Below are positions 7,421-16,441 of a stretch of 64,000 nt of DNA, one piece after another; within the stretch, counting starts at the first letter, position 1; each line of letters opens with the position of its first letter. The notes below the pieces were generated by a model. The model did no database searches. It had not been told where the DNA came from and worked only from the letters and a program-made list of their open reading frames with translations. The DNA is taken from contig NZ_CP134400.1 of assembly GCF_002968285.2 (NCBI RefSeq), forward strand, positions 2,976,001-3,040,000, written 5' to 3'. The DNA is from Mycobacterium sp. ITM-2016-00318 (GTDB lineage: Bacteria; Actinomycetota; Actinomycetes; Mycobacteriales; Mycobacteriaceae). Both the position numbers and the translations under genes were made by a program.

Positions 7421-8776
7421 ATGGCGGGCATGGCAGCCAAACCCCTCGCCGCAGCGGCCATCGCCCAACTCGAGTCCGACGGAGTCGCCACCCTGATCGG
7501 CACCGTCGTCAACTCAGCCGGTTTGACTCAGGCCAAGACCATTCCGCTGCGCAAGATGGGCGCCTTCGCCGATCCGGGTCTTGGTGCCAGCCCCGTATGG
7601 CACGTCTTCACGATCGACCAGACCGGCATCGCGTTCGCGGCAGGCCTCGGCGTGGTCGGCGATCAGCGGATCAGGATCGACCTGAGCGCGTTACGCATCC
7701 TCGGCGACGGATTGGCCTGGGCGCCAGGAGCTTTCTATGGCCAGGACGGTGAGCCGGATCCGTACTGCTGTCGCGGGGCGCTGTCCCGCATCGAAGCCGA
7801 GCTTGCCCAAGCCGGCATCGACGCGCTGGTCGGGCACGAGATGGAATTCCTTCTGGTGGGACCCGACGGTGCTGCGCTGCCTGCCCGCGTGTGGGCACAG
7901 TACGGCCTCGCCGGCGTGCTCGAGTACGAGGGCTTCGTGCGCGATGTGACCAACGCCGCGACGGGGTCGGGCGTGTCGATCGAGCAGTTCCATCCCGAAT
8001 ACGGCTTGAACCAGTTCGAGATCTCGCTGACCCCACAGCCGCCGACCGCGGCCGCGGACCAGCTGATGCTGATCAGAATGATCGTGGGCAGGGTCGCCAG
8101 GCGGTACGGGCTGCGGGTCAGCCTCTCACCGGTGCCGTTCGCCGGAAGCGTGGGTTCGGGTGCCCATCAACATTTTTCACTTCACAGAAACGGTGACGCG
8201 CTGTTCTCCGATGGATCCGGTGCCCGCGGCATGACAGCGGAGGGCGAGTCGGCGATCGCCGGTGTGCTTGCAGGCCTTCGTGAAGCGGAGGGCGTGCTCT
8301 GCGGTTCCATTCTGTCCGGTCTGCGCATGCAGCCAGGCCACTGGTCGGGTGCCTATGTCTGCTGGGGCACCGAAAACCGTGAGGCCGCAGTGCGTTTCCT
8401 CGTGGGCGGCGCCAGCAATCCGCTCGGCGCGAACGTCGAAGTCAAGGTCATCGATCCGTCGGCGAATCCGTACCTCGCGTCAGCGACGATCCTCGGGTTG
8501 GCGCTCGACGGCATCGAGCAGAAACGAAGCCTGCCGTCCGAGACCGCCGTTGACCCGTCCACGCTGACCGACGAACAGCGCGCCGGTGTCACGCTGTTAT
8601 CGACCAGCCAGAGCGAAGCCGTCGACGTTCTCGACGGATCGGCTCTCCTTCGCGGCATCCTCGGCGATCCGGTGGTCGACGCCACCGTCGCGGTGCGTCG
8701 TTACGAGCAAGAGACATACGGACATCTGGGCGAAAACGAGCTGGCCGACAAGTTCCGGTTGGCCTGGAGCGTCTAG
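7421..8776 (+). CDS. glnA3: glutamine synthetase-like enzyme GlnA3
   Basis: The protein has 451 residues, close to the M. tuberculosis Rv1878 product, and lies in the same order after bfrA and the MFS gene. It is a short (about 450) GS-fold ligase. DALVGHEMEFLLVG carries the first metal-binding Glu residues, GSGAHQHFSLHRNG matches the GS ATP/metal segment, and SNPLGANVEVKVIDPSANPY matches the region around the catalytic Asn/Glu. Paralogues of this type ligate glutamate to polyamines rather than ammonia, so glutamine production should not be assumed. ATG 7421 is chosen; ATG 7430 is an alternative, and neither has a strong ribosome-binding site. Confidence 0.85.
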   Translation: MAGMAAKPLAAAAIAQLESDGVATLIGTVVNSAGLTQAKTIPLRKMGAFADPGLGASPVWHVFTIDQTGIAFAAGLGVVGDQRIRIDLSALRILGDGLAWAPGAFYGQDGEPDPYCCRGALSRIEAELAQAGIDALVGHEMEFLLVGPDGAALPARVWAQYGLAGVLEYEGFVRDVTNAATGSGVSIEQFHPEYGLNQFEISLTPQPPTAAADQLMLIRMIVGRVARRYGLRVSLSPVPFAGSVGSGAHQHFSLHRNGDALFSDGSGARGMTAEGESAIAGVLAGLREAEGVLCGSILSGLRMQPGHWSGAYVCWGTENREAAVRFLVGGASNPLGANVEVKVIDPSANPYLASATILGLALDGIEQKRSLPSETAVDPSTLTDEQRAGVTLLSTSQSEAVDVLDGSALLRGILGDPVVDATVAVRRYEQETYGHLGENELADKFRLAWSV

Positions 8777-8884
8777 CGGTTCGTCAGCCGGCCCTGCTCA
8801 ACTGGACGGGGAAGGTCCCCCTCCCGCAGCAAATCTCGCAGCTTTGCCAGCCGCTGCTTGCGATCGAAAGAACCGAAGACGTGA

Positions 8885-9325
8885 TCACACGAGTTCGCTG
8901 GCGTCGTAGACCCAGGAAGTATCGACGGAGCCGAGCTTTTCCACATAGGACGGCGGCGCCGCGGACAACAGCGTGTTGAAGTCCGAGTAGTCCTTCCACA
9001 GGGTGATCTTGCCGTTCTCGACGCGATGGACAGACACAAACGGCAACCGGACGGATTCACCGCTGGACCAGCCCCAGGTCTCGGAATGCTCGTAGACGAC
9101 GTCGGCGCCGTTGCTCAGTAGCAGCCCGTCGTGGTTGACATACGACGACAGCGAGTCGAGGCCGATTCTGAGGCGGGTAACGATGTTCTCGGGGCCGCGT
9201 GCCGATACCGCGGGCATCGGCATGTCGACGTAGAGACAGTCGTCAGACAGGTAGGTTTTCAACCTGTCCCATTCGCGATCCGACAACGCCTCCCACATGC
9301 CGAGAACGATCTGCTCAACGGACAC
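8885..9325 (-). CDS. SnoaL/NTF2-like protein
   Basis: This 146-residue protein starts at GTG 9325 (VSVEQIVLGM). It has the cone-shaped NTF2-like pattern: an N-terminal helix with MWEALSDREWDRLKTYLSDDCLYVDMP, a central helix with VTRLRIGLD, and strands ending in ITLWKDYSDF. Relatives include SnoaL cyclases, limonene-epoxide hydrolases and ketosteroid isomerases, so the reaction is open. The start overlaps the end of the amidohydrolase gene by 11 bp, indicating translational coupling as the last gene of a three-gene operon. Confidence 0.78.
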   Translation of the reverse strand: MSVEQIVLGMWEALSDREWDRLKTYLSDDCLYVDMPMPAVSARGPENIVTRLRIGLDSLSSYVNHDGLLLSNGADVVYEHSETWGWSSGESVRLPFVSVHRVENGKITLWKDYSDFNTLLSAAPPSYVEKLGSVDTSWVYDASELV

Positions 9326-11102
9326 CGGCCAACTCCTTGTCGTCGTGTGCCTGGGCAATTTTCTGAGCGGCCCGCAGGAAGCGGCCCGTGCGCTCCGCAC
9401 CGACGATCTCGGTCAGCGAGCCGTCGAGGAGAACCGCACGCCCACCGACGAATACCGCACAGACGGTGTCGTCGTTGCGGTTGACCATCCGGGACAGGCC
9501 GCCGTACTGCTCGACGCTGTCCTCGGCATAGCCGACCAGGGTCTCGTCGAGCTTCTCCTGGTCGATGACGACGACGTCCGCGCGGTCCCCGATTCGGAGG
9601 TGGCCTGCGTCGATGCAGTACCAGTCGGCGAGCTCACCCGTCAGCCGGTGCACGGCATGCTCGACCGACATGAACGGCGCTCCGGCACGCTCGGCATCGC
9701 GGACATGGCGCAGCAGCCGCAGGCCCATGTTGTAGAACGCCATGTTGCGCAGATGCGCGCCCGCGTCCGAGAAACCCATCTGCACACCCGAATCCCGCGC
9801 CAGTTTCTTCAGCACCTCGGGCCGGTGATTAGAGATCGTGGTGCGCCACCGCAGCGCTCTGCCGTGCTCGAGCACCAGGTCAAGGAAGGCGTCGACCGGA
9901 TGCAGGCCGCCGCGCTCGACGCCCACCTGCCCGAACGACTTGCCGATCACCGACGTGTCCGGGCAGCCGACGATCTCGGCGTCGAAGAAGTCGCGCTGCC
10001 ACACCCGAAGGCCGAACCTGCTTTCGTAATGCTTGCGGAACGTGCGGCGGTAGGACTCGTCGCGCAGCATCGCCTTGCGTTCGACTTCGTCCCGCAGATG
10101 CAGCGCCGCCGCGCCAGCACCGAACTCCTCGAAGACGACGAGGTCGATTCCGTCTGCGTACACCTCGAACGGCACGGGGAGGTGCTGCCACCGGAAGTCG
10201 CCGCCGAGCCGGTTGATCAGTCGGGCCGCCGGACCCATACCCAGCACCGCATACGGGTTGGACTTCACGTCGGCGGCCGACAAGAGGCTGGTCTTCAAGG
10301 GCTTTCGCAGAATTCCGAGCGACTGGACGAGCTGCGAGCCCAGGTTGAGGGGGTTCTGAATATCTGGCCCGGACTGCAGTACCCGGCCCGCACGACGGAG
10401 CATCGATTTCAACCGGCGCAGTTCCTTCGGCTTGGCATAGGTCGACGGCAGCGTCCGCGACCGGCAGACGTCGCCGTCGAGTTTGTCGAAAAGTAGTTGC
10501 TGAGAGGACATTCCGAGGAAGCCCGCCGCCAACGCCTCGGAGAGCATGCGCTCCATGCTCTTCTGTTCGGCCTTGGTCGGGCGGACCCGCTTCTGCGTTG
10601 AACGATCCAAACCCATGACGGCTGCCCGCATATCGGAGTGTCCGATGAAGGCGGCGACGTTCGGTCCGAGCGGACGGTTCTCCAATGCCTGGATGTACTC
10701 CTCGCCGTTCGACCACGTCTTGTGTTCTTCGACAGCGGAGATGACGTGGTCGCGGGGAATGGCCTCGACGCGGCCGAAGATGTCGCCTGCATCGGCACTG
10801 TCGACGTAGACCGTCGAGAGCGAGCAGGATCCCAGCAGAACCGTGGTCACGCCGTGGCGCAGCGATTCCGACAGTGATGGACCGTTGAGCACCTCGACGT
10901 CGTAATGGGTGTGGATGTCGAGAATGCCGGGCAGTACCCACTTGCCCGACGCGTCGACAACGGCCGGACAGCCCGTCTCGTCGAGGTCCTCAGGTGTCAC
11001 CGCGGCGACACGTCCGTCGCGGATGCCGAGGTTCCGCATCGCCGACGGGGCGCCTGTGCCGTCGAACCAACGCCCGTTGCGAATGATCACGTCGAATGTC
11101 AC
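9315..11102 (-). CDS. N-acyl-D-amino-acid deacylase-type amidohydrolase
   Basis: A metal-dependent TIM-barrel hydrolase of 595 residues from GTG 11102 (VTFDVIIRNGRWFDGTG); an in-frame ATG at 11138 is possible but adds a non-typical Cys-rich leader. The N-terminal beta domain leads into GILDIHTHYDVEV, the metal-binding HxH, and later SNHRPEV and GFSDAGAHL supply further ligands. The C-terminus re-enters the beta domain (LRIGDRADVVVIDQEKLDET). This is the pattern of D-aminoacylase-like proteins, though many mycobacterial members have unknown amide or lactone substrates. It lies between an SDR and a SnoaL-like gene. Confidence 0.85.
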   Translation of the reverse strand: MTFDVIIRNGRWFDGTGAPSAMRNLGIRDGRVAAVTPEDLDETGCPAVVDASGKWVLPGILDIHTHYDVEVLNGPSLSESLRHGVTTVLLGSCSLSTVYVDSADAGDIFGRVEAIPRDHVISAVEEHKTWSNGEEYIQALENRPLGPNVAAFIGHSDMRAAVMGLDRSTQKRVRPTKAEQKSMERMLSEALAAGFLGMSSQQLLFDKLDGDVCRSRTLPSTYAKPKELRRLKSMLRRAGRVLQSGPDIQNPLNLGSQLVQSLGILRKPLKTSLLSAADVKSNPYAVLGMGPAARLINRLGGDFRWQHLPVPFEVYADGIDLVVFEEFGAGAAALHLRDEVERKAMLRDESYRRTFRKHYESRFGLRVWQRDFFDAEIVGCPDTSVIGKSFGQVGVERGGLHPVDAFLDLVLEHGRALRWRTTISNHRPEVLKKLARDSGVQMGFSDAGAHLRNMAFYNMGLRLLRHVRDAERAGAPFMSVEHAVHRLTGELADWYCIDAGHLRIGDRADVVVIDQEKLDETLVGYAEDSVEQYGGLSRMVNRNDDTVCAVFVGGRAVLLDGSLTEIVGAERTGRFLRAAQKIAQAHDDKELAGVR

Positions 11103-11205
11103 CCCGCCATAGAACAGCCCGCAACATAGAGGTGTCAATGGAAACGGTGAACAGATTCCACAATTTGTCTACCCGACGACCTCGGCGCGCTGACCTGGAA
11201 TTTGT

Positions 11206-12126
11206 TCAGGACCACCCGTCGGGTTGCCGACCGTCGATATCGGTGAAGCCGTATTCACGCGCCAATTCGGCCGAGGTCACCGAACACTGATTCCACCGTG
11301 CGCGGTCCTCGTCGGCGGCGACCGCGGCGACACCCCGACCGACGAATCGCGGAGATTCCGACTCCACGAACGCCGGCGGCGCGGTCGGCGAGCCGTCACG
11401 GCGGTCCGGTTCGAGCGCCGTGCGCCAGTTGGCCTCGGTGACACCCCAGTTGTCGAGCATCATCTCCGAACGCAACCAGCCAGGCGTCACGGCCAGCGCG
11501 GTGGCGCCGTAGCTCTGCAACTCGTGCCCGTGGGCGAACGCCAGCCGATTCACGGCGGTTTTGGCCAGGTCGTAGAACACCGATAGGCGGAAATTCGCCT
11601 CGTTGTATTCGCGCGTACCGTCGGTCACCTCCACGAGCAACCCGCCGGGCCGTTCGATCAGCAGCGGGTGCAGGCAGTGCGACGTGATCAGGTGCGTGTC
11701 GACACCCAGCCGCAGAATCCGCAGGCCGTCGTCGAGGTCGTGCTCCCAGATCGGCCTGTTCCATGTCGGGGGTGGACCCTTGAGCACCTCCGCACCCCAA
11801 ATGTCGTTGACGAGGATGTCGATACCGCCGTAGTCCCCGCGGATCCGGTGCGCCAACGCGCGCACCTCGCCCGGCTCGAGATGATCCGCCGCGATGGCGA
11901 CGCCTTCACCACCCAGTTCGTCCACGAGGGCGGCGGTCTCCTCGATGGTTTCCGGCCGGTCGTAATCGGAGACCTTGGCGCCCGAGATCGAACTGCGGCC
12001 GGTGCACACCACCGTCGCGCCCGCCTCGCCGAGCGCGGCTGCGATACCGCGGCCCGCACCGCGCGTCGCTCCCGCGACCACAGCGACGCGTCCGCGCAGA
12101 GGCCGGCCGTCCGGTGTCGATTCCAT
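11206..12126 (-). CDS. short-chain dehydrogenase/reductase
   Basis: A 306-residue Rossmann-fold oxidoreductase with ATG 12126. The nucleotide motif is AGATRGAGRGIA (TGxxxGxG variant), followed by CTGRSS, suggesting NADP preference. Instead of the classic NNAG it has NDIWG, and the active site YDLAK gives Tyr-x3-Lys, with Ser or Thr upstream in VEVTDGTREYN. The C-terminal extension (PRFVGRGVAAVAADEDRARWN) is typical of a subgroup of actinobacterial SDRs. It is the first gene of the leftward operon with the amidohydrolase and SnoaL-like genes and diverges from the dienelactone-hydrolase lipoprotein. Confidence 0.87.
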   Translation of the reverse strand: MESTPDGRPLRGRVAVVAGATRGAGRGIAAALGEAGATVVCTGRSSISGAKVSDYDRPETIEETAALVDELGGEGVAIAADHLEPGEVRALAHRIRGDYGGIDILVNDIWGAEVLKGPPPTWNRPIWEHDLDDGLRILRLGVDTHLITSHCLHPLLIERPGGLLVEVTDGTREYNEANFRLSVFYDLAKTAVNRLAFAHGHELQSYGATALAVTPGWLRSEMMLDNWGVTEANWRTALEPDRRDGSPTAPPAFVESESPRFVGRGVAAVAADEDRARWNQCSVTSAELAREYGFTDIDGRQPDGWS

Positions 12127-12194
12127 TACCGTCAGTATTGCGCGAAATCACAAGCGTCTACCCGACTTCGGTATTCAGGCGCATACTCGCGAAG

Positions 12195-13127
12195 GTGACT
12201 CCACTACAGCGCTACATCGCAGAGGAAATCGCAACCGACCATGTCGACGGGCTGTTGTCCCGGCGCGAGGCTCTGCGCAGGCTGGCGCTCCTCGGGGTGG
12301 GCACCGCTGCGGCGACGACCTTGATCGCCGCGTGTGGCGAGAACAAGAAGCCTGCCACCGACCCTCCGGCGACCTCGACCGGCGCGGTGACGTCGACCGA
12401 ATCCACCAAGGCCGAGGCGCCGGCGCCAGGGTCCGGCACGGCCTTACCGACGGCGCCGATCAAATGGCAGGGGCCGCAGGGTGAGATACAGGCGGCGTGG
12501 GCAGAGGCACCGAACGCCCGCGGCGGTGTGCTCGTCATCCATGAGAACAAGGGCCTCAACGACTGGGTCAGGTCGGTGGCCGGCCGGTTCGCGGGAATCG
12601 GCTACTCGGCCCTGGCCATCGATCTGCTGTCAGCCCAGGGAGGCAGCGCCACCTTCGCCGATCCCGCCGAGGCGACGGCGGCGCTCGGCAAGATCGGCAA
12701 TGAGCAGTTCGTCGGCGATCTCAAATCGGGCATCGGCGAGCTGCAGCGGCGCGTGCCCGACAAGAAGGTCGCGGCCGTCGGATTCTGCATGGGCGGGGGA
12801 CTGGTGTGGCGTCTGCTCGCCGCGGGCTCGCCCGAACTGGCGGCGGCCGTGCCGTTCTACGGCCCGACTCCTGACAATCCGGACTTCGCCGGGTCCTCCG
12901 ACGTTGCGGTGCTCGGCTTCTACGGCGCGCTCGACGACCGCGTGAACAAGACGGAACCAATCGCCAAAGCCGCGTTGGAGAAGGCCGGACTCGTACACGA
13001 ACTCGTCACCGAGCCCGACGCCGACCACGCATTCTTCAACGACACCAACGCCGACCGCTACAGCGCGACAGCCGCCGAGGACGCATGGCGGCGGGTACAG
13101 GACTGGCTCGGCCGCTACCTGAGCTGA
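12195..13127 (+). CDS. dienelactone-hydrolase-family lipoprotein, probable Tat substrate
   Basis: The protein has 310 residues from GTG 12195 (VTPLQRYIAEE). Residues 20-50 contain SRREALRRL followed by a hydrophobic stretch ending LIAAC, so it has both a twin-arginine motif and a lipobox. A Thr/Ser/Ala/Pro-rich linker leads to an alpha/beta-hydrolase domain with the nucleophile in GFCMGGG (Cys, as in dienelactone hydrolase), Asp in YGALDDRV and His in DADHAFFN. It should sit on the outer face of the membrane and hydrolyse an ester or lactone. Longer upstream starts overlap the divergent SDR promoter and are rejected. Confidence 0.87.
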   Translation: MTPLQRYIAEEIATDHVDGLLSRREALRRLALLGVGTAAATTLIAACGENKKPATDPPATSTGAVTSTESTKAEAPAPGSGTALPTAPIKWQGPQGEIQAAWAEAPNARGGVLVIHENKGLNDWVRSVAGRFAGIGYSALAIDLLSAQGGSATFADPAEATAALGKIGNEQFVGDLKSGIGELQRRVPDKKVAAVGFCMGGGLVWRLLAAGSPELAAAVPFYGPTPDNPDFAGSSDVAVLGFYGALDDRVNKTEPIAKAALEKAGLVHELVTEPDADHAFFNDTNADRYSATAAEDAWRRVQDWLGRYLS

Positions 13128-13473
13128 CCTCGTCGCGCGTCGGTGATCCTTTGGTCACGAGGCGTTAAGACACCTGACGTTGCGGCGTCGACGACGGCGG
13201 CCGGCCATGACGTCTACCTTCCTGGATCAGCAGCCGCAGACAACCGGATTCCCGTCGGGGTGTCACGCGGATTTCGCTGCCCGCCAGACTGATTCGGGTT
13301 TCGCGAACCGACGAACGGCCGCCAACTACGACGCCGTGGTGTGCACTGCCGCATTCTCGACGCGATAGGCGCGGGGTAGGAGACCGCTCGGTCCAGCCGC
13401 TACGTTTGCCTGGTGACGGATCCGGTGCGCGGTCCCCGAGGACGCCGAGCGGTCGGCCACCCTGTGGTTCGCC
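13128..13473. other. intergenic stretch without a confident gene
   Basis: Some 285 bp lie between the lipoprotein stop and GTG 13413, extending to 13473 if the DUF1275 start is taken at 13474. A 53-codon frame from ATG 13207 exists but has no ribosome-binding site and no recognisable features. The part from 13413 to 13473 seems to be the displaced N-terminal coding region of the next gene. Otherwise I see nothing in it. Confidence 0.4.
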
Positions 13474-14106
13474 GTGCTGCTGACCCTGACCAACGGCTTC
13501 CTCGACGCCCATACCTATATCGCCCGCGGGCATGTGTTCGCCAACGTGCGGACCGCCAACGTCATCTTCTCCGCGATCCATGTGTCCGATCGGCAGTTCT
13601 CCGCGGCGTTGGCCCACATGTGGCCGCTGCTGGCATTCATTGCGGGCATGCTGCTGGCATCGCACATCAAATCCGGACGCGTCGAGCAGGTGGTGCCGCA
13701 CTCGCTGCGCTGGACCATCGCCATCCAGTCGGTCGTGCTCGCGGCCATCGGGTTCGTGCCCGCTTGGGTGGACCACAACTTCGTCACGGTGCCGATCTCA
13801 TTTCTCGCCGCGGTCCAGATCGGTCTCTTCCGCAAGATAGGCGACCTGGCGTACCTGCCCGTGGCCACGACCGGCAATCTGATGCGCTTCATGGAGTCGG
13901 GTTACGACAGCCTCGTTGACAAGCGCGCCGAGGCTCGCCGCCCCCTTGTCGTCTACGGCACGTTGATCCTGGCGTTCGCCAGCGGCGCACTCGTCGGCGC
14001 ATACGCCACCGGAGCCTGGGGTGTGCACGCCATCTGGTTGCCCGCAGGCTTTCTGGCAATCACACTGTGCCTGTTCCTCGTCGAACAGCGCGAGTGGATG
14101 CGATGA
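13474..14106 (+). CDS. DUF1275 (YoaK-like) membrane protein with probable 5' frameshift
   Basis: From GTG 13474 there are 210 residues with about six hydrophobic segments. LLTLTNGFLDAHTYIARGHVF and TANVIF fit the DUF1275 core, where the usual text is GxxDaxsyl...vFvanqTGN. The family is membrane-bound and of unknown function. Codons before 13474 in this frame encode EDAERSATLWFAV, a natural N-terminus, but this frame has no start after its TGA at 13414. GTG 13413 in the next frame (VTDPVRGP) would join to it if one base were removed from CCCC at 13434-13437. Either a real frameshift or a sequencing error is likely. Confidence 0.75.
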   Translation: MLLTLTNGFLDAHTYIARGHVFANVRTANVIFSAIHVSDRQFSAALAHMWPLLAFIAGMLLASHIKSGRVEQVVPHSLRWTIAIQSVVLAAIGFVPAWVDHNFVTVPISFLAAVQIGLFRKIGDLAYLPVATTGNLMRFMESGYDSLVDKRAEARRPLVVYGTLILAFASGALVGAYATGAWGVHAIWLPAGFLAITLCLFLVEQREWMR

Positions 14107-14180
14107 TAGGAATCCGATCCGCTGAAACCGATCGGCCCTCCGTTCGTGTCGGAGACAGGTCGAGAAAGTTAGGGGTCACA

Positions 14181-14561
14181 GTGAAGAACATTCATGCGTT
14201 GCTTGCGGCGATGGCTGTCATCGCGGCGGTCGTGACGGCTTGCGGCGGGTCGGGCAGTTCAGACGGGAACGCCACGACCGCAACCTCAGGCGAGCAGAGC
14301 TCGAGCGCTGTCGCGGGCCCGACGCTGACGATCGCGAGCATGGCGTTCGGTCAAGCACTCACCGTCGCGCCGGGAACCCGGATCGACATCGTCAACAACG
14401 ACACCGTCGAGCACTCCGTAACGTCAAAAACGGAGGGCGCCTTCGACGTTCACGTCGACGGCGGAAAGCGCAAGACGCTCACCGCACCGGCTGCGCCGGG
14501 GCAATACCCGTTCTACTGCGTATATCACCCGTCCATGACGGGCACACTGACCGTCCGGTAG
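14181..14561 (+). CDS. cupredoxin-domain lipoprotein
   Basis: A 126-residue protein from GTG 14181, with AGGGGT 8 bp before the start. The signal peptide ends in the lipobox VVTAC (Cys near 21), followed by a Gly/Ser/Thr-rich spacer. The C-terminal 85 residues are a plastocyanin-like domain with the type-1 copper ligands visible: His in VEHSV, then Cys, His and Met in FYCVYHPSM. It should bind copper outside the membrane and act in electron transfer or copper handling. Confidence 0.88.
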   Translation: MKNIHALLAAMAVIAAVVTACGGSGSSDGNATTATSGEQSSSAVAGPTLTIASMAFGQALTVAPGTRIDIVNNDTVEHSVTSKTEGAFDVHVDGGKRKTLTAPAAPGQYPFYCVYHPSMTGTLTVR

Positions 14562-14601
14562 CCGGCGTTTAAGGGCGGCCCCGCGCGGGCATCCCCGGGC
14601 G

Positions 14602-15273
14602 ATGGCCAAACCGCCCGCAGTGCTGTTCGACATCGATGGAACCCTCGTCGACTCCAACTATCTGCACGTGCATGCCTGGGCCACGGCCTTTGACGACGTC
14701 GGAGTCGCGGTGGAGTCGTGGCGAATTCACCGGTCGATCGGCATGGACGGTGCCCGGCTCCTCGAGTCGTTGGCCGGCGACGCCGACGACGACGTGCAGC
14801 AGCATGCCAAAGACCTGCACCTGCGTTACATGCGGGAAGCGGCACCTCTCATGCGGCGTCTTCCCGGCGCGCATGAGCTGCTTGAGCGGATCCGTTCACT
14901 CGGCCTGCAGATCGTGCTGGCGAGCTCGTCGAGCGAAGACGAGCTGGCGTTGTCGCTGCCCGTTCTCGACTGCGACGACCTGGTCTCGGCGAGGACGTCA
15001 TCGAAGGACGTCGATGTCGCCAAGCCGGAACCGACGATCATCGAGATAGCGATGGATCGGGCCGGTGTCGATGCCGGGCACGCCGTGTATGTCGGTGACG
15101 CCGTATGGGACATCATCGCGTGTGGCCGTGCCGGGGTGCCCGCAATCGGCCTGCTCAGCGGCGGCGTGTCTCGAGCGGAGCTCGAAAAGGCCGGCGCTGA
15201 AGCCGTTTTCGACAATCCACGCGATCTGTGCGATCACCTAGACAGCACCGCCGTCGCCAGACGGAGCGGCTGA
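14602..15273 (+). CDS. HAD-superfamily hydrolase (phosphoglycolate-phosphatase-like)
   Basis: This 223-residue protein starts at ATG 14602. Motif I is FDIDGTLVDSN (Asp nucleophile near residue 9), motif II is LASSSS, the motif III Lys is in VAKPEP, and motif IV is VGDAVWDIIA. A helical cap lies between motifs I and II (subclass I, beta-phosphoglucomutase/phosphoglycolate type). It would dephosphorylate a small cytoplasmic metabolite. It follows the cupredoxin gene after 40 bp and is convergent with the baeRF gene. Confidence 0.87.
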   Translation: MAKPPAVLFDIDGTLVDSNYLHVHAWATAFDDVGVAVESWRIHRSIGMDGARLLESLAGDADDDVQQHAKDLHLRYMREAAPLMRRLPGAHELLERIRSLGLQIVLASSSSEDELALSLPVLDCDDLVSARTSSKDVDVAKPEPTIIEIAMDRAGVDAGHAVYVGDAVWDIIACGRAGVPAIGLLSGGVSRAELEKAGAEAVFDNPRDLCDHLDSTAVARRSG

Positions 15274-16371
15274 TCACGTCACCGAATACCGAAGAATGGC
15301 GCCGACGCCGTCGGCCGGCTTGATGCGTGCCGCCGCTGGGACCAGCGATGCACCGGTCGATATCGCGACCATCGGCAGGGCCTCATCGGCGCGAAGCGTC
15401 TGACTCGGGGCCTGGCCGAGCTGTGAGAGGACGTCCGCGTTGGGAGATACCGTCGCCAGGTCGTCACCGGCCACGACGGTCGCTTCGCCCATCTCGCCGA
15501 TGATCAGAGTCTCGACGGCGCCACCGCGAAGGGCCGCGGTGACCCCGGCGAGCCCCTCGGTCGCAAGCCCGGAACCTCGACCCAGTTCGGCCGTGAACCG
15601 GTCTGCGACGTCGTCGACCGCGGCGAAGTGTCTGCGCTCGATCTGATCTGAGATCGCTTGGTGCAAGTGGCGTTCGTCGATGCTCGTCCTGGCGCCGGCG
15701 TTGACCTCGATACACCGGTCGGCCACACGTTCGGGCAGGTCGGTCAGGAGGTCACTGCGCGATTGCACCTCCCCGACGATGAACACCACCTCCGGTGACA
15801 ACTCGTCGACCAGAGCCGCCACTCGATGTGCCACCGAGGCAACGTTTTTCCCCCGGGCGTTCTCCGCGGCGCGTTGCGGGTCGCCGTAGCCCGACGTCTC
15901 GGCTCCCGAGGCCTTGTGGACCGGATAGCCTTCGCCGTCGACCGTCTCCTTACGGACCCGCCCATCGTGGTGGATCTCGATGTCGGCGCCCGCGTGATCG
16001 ACCGCGACCACAGCGAACGCCGGGCGCTGGAAGCTGTACTCGACGATCGGTACGACGTAGGGCAGGTCCGAGACCCTGACGACGGGTGACGATGCGGGCC
16101 GAACGAGCGCCTCATCGAGCACCACCGAGTCGCTGCCAAGGACAATGGCTCGTCCACTCTTTCCGACCGGTGGGCTCGAGCCTCTGACCGCGCGCTCGAG
16201 GCGCTCGGTCACACTGGCGTCGGCGCCCTGTTCGTCCAGCTGACTGCGCAGCTCACGCAACTTGATGTCCAGTTGGGCGGCAGCGTCCTCGGTATCGTGC
16301 GAATCGTCGAAGTACACCGACGCGTACGGTCCCTTCGAGCTCAACAGCTGCCGAAAGCGATCGGCTTGCAT
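15274..16371 (-). CDS. baeRF-family protein resembling Rv2629
   Basis: The protein has 365 residues from ATG 16371, with GGGAGGATC immediately upstream; the longer frame to 16761 lies antisense inside the P450 gene and is rejected. The N-terminus KGPYASVYFDDSHDTEDA and the segments AVDHAGADIEIHHDGRV, VVFIVGEVQSRSDLL, ELGRGSGLATEGLAGV and TLIIGEMGEATVV match what I recall of M. tuberculosis Rv2629, a DosR-regulon protein. The family belongs to the bacterial archaeo-eukaryotic release-factor (eRF1-like/Vms1-like) group, suggesting action on peptidyl-tRNA or stalled ribosomes (family inference). It lies 70 bp downstream of the P450 gene. Confidence 0.82.
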   Translation of the reverse strand: MQADRFRQLLSSKGPYASVYFDDSHDTEDAAAQLDIKLRELRSQLDEQGADASVTERLERAVRGSSPPVGKSGRAIVLGSDSVVLDEALVRPASSPVVRVSDLPYVVPIVEYSFQRPAFAVVAVDHAGADIEIHHDGRVRKETVDGEGYPVHKASGAETSGYGDPQRAAENARGKNVASVAHRVAALVDELSPEVVFIVGEVQSRSDLLTDLPERVADRCIEVNAGARTSIDERHLHQAISDQIERRHFAAVDDVADRFTAELGRGSGLATEGLAGVTAALRGGAVETLIIGEMGEATVVAGDDLATVSPNADVLSQLGQAPSQTLRADEALPMVAISTGASLVPAAARIKPADGVGAILRYSVT

Positions 16372-16441
16372 GATCCTCCCCGTCGTCAGGCGTTCGTCGC
16401 TTACGCGCCTTGGAGTGCCCGAAACTGACGACGTCAACCGT

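Noticed and set aside
9297-10496. 399-codon forward frame
   Set aside because: It is antisense to the amidohydrolase, and its composition (His/Arg/Val-rich) is that of a mirrored GC-rich gene.
13207-13368. 53-codon forward frame in the intergenic region
   Set aside because: There is no ribosome-binding site and no recognisable feature; left as intergenic.
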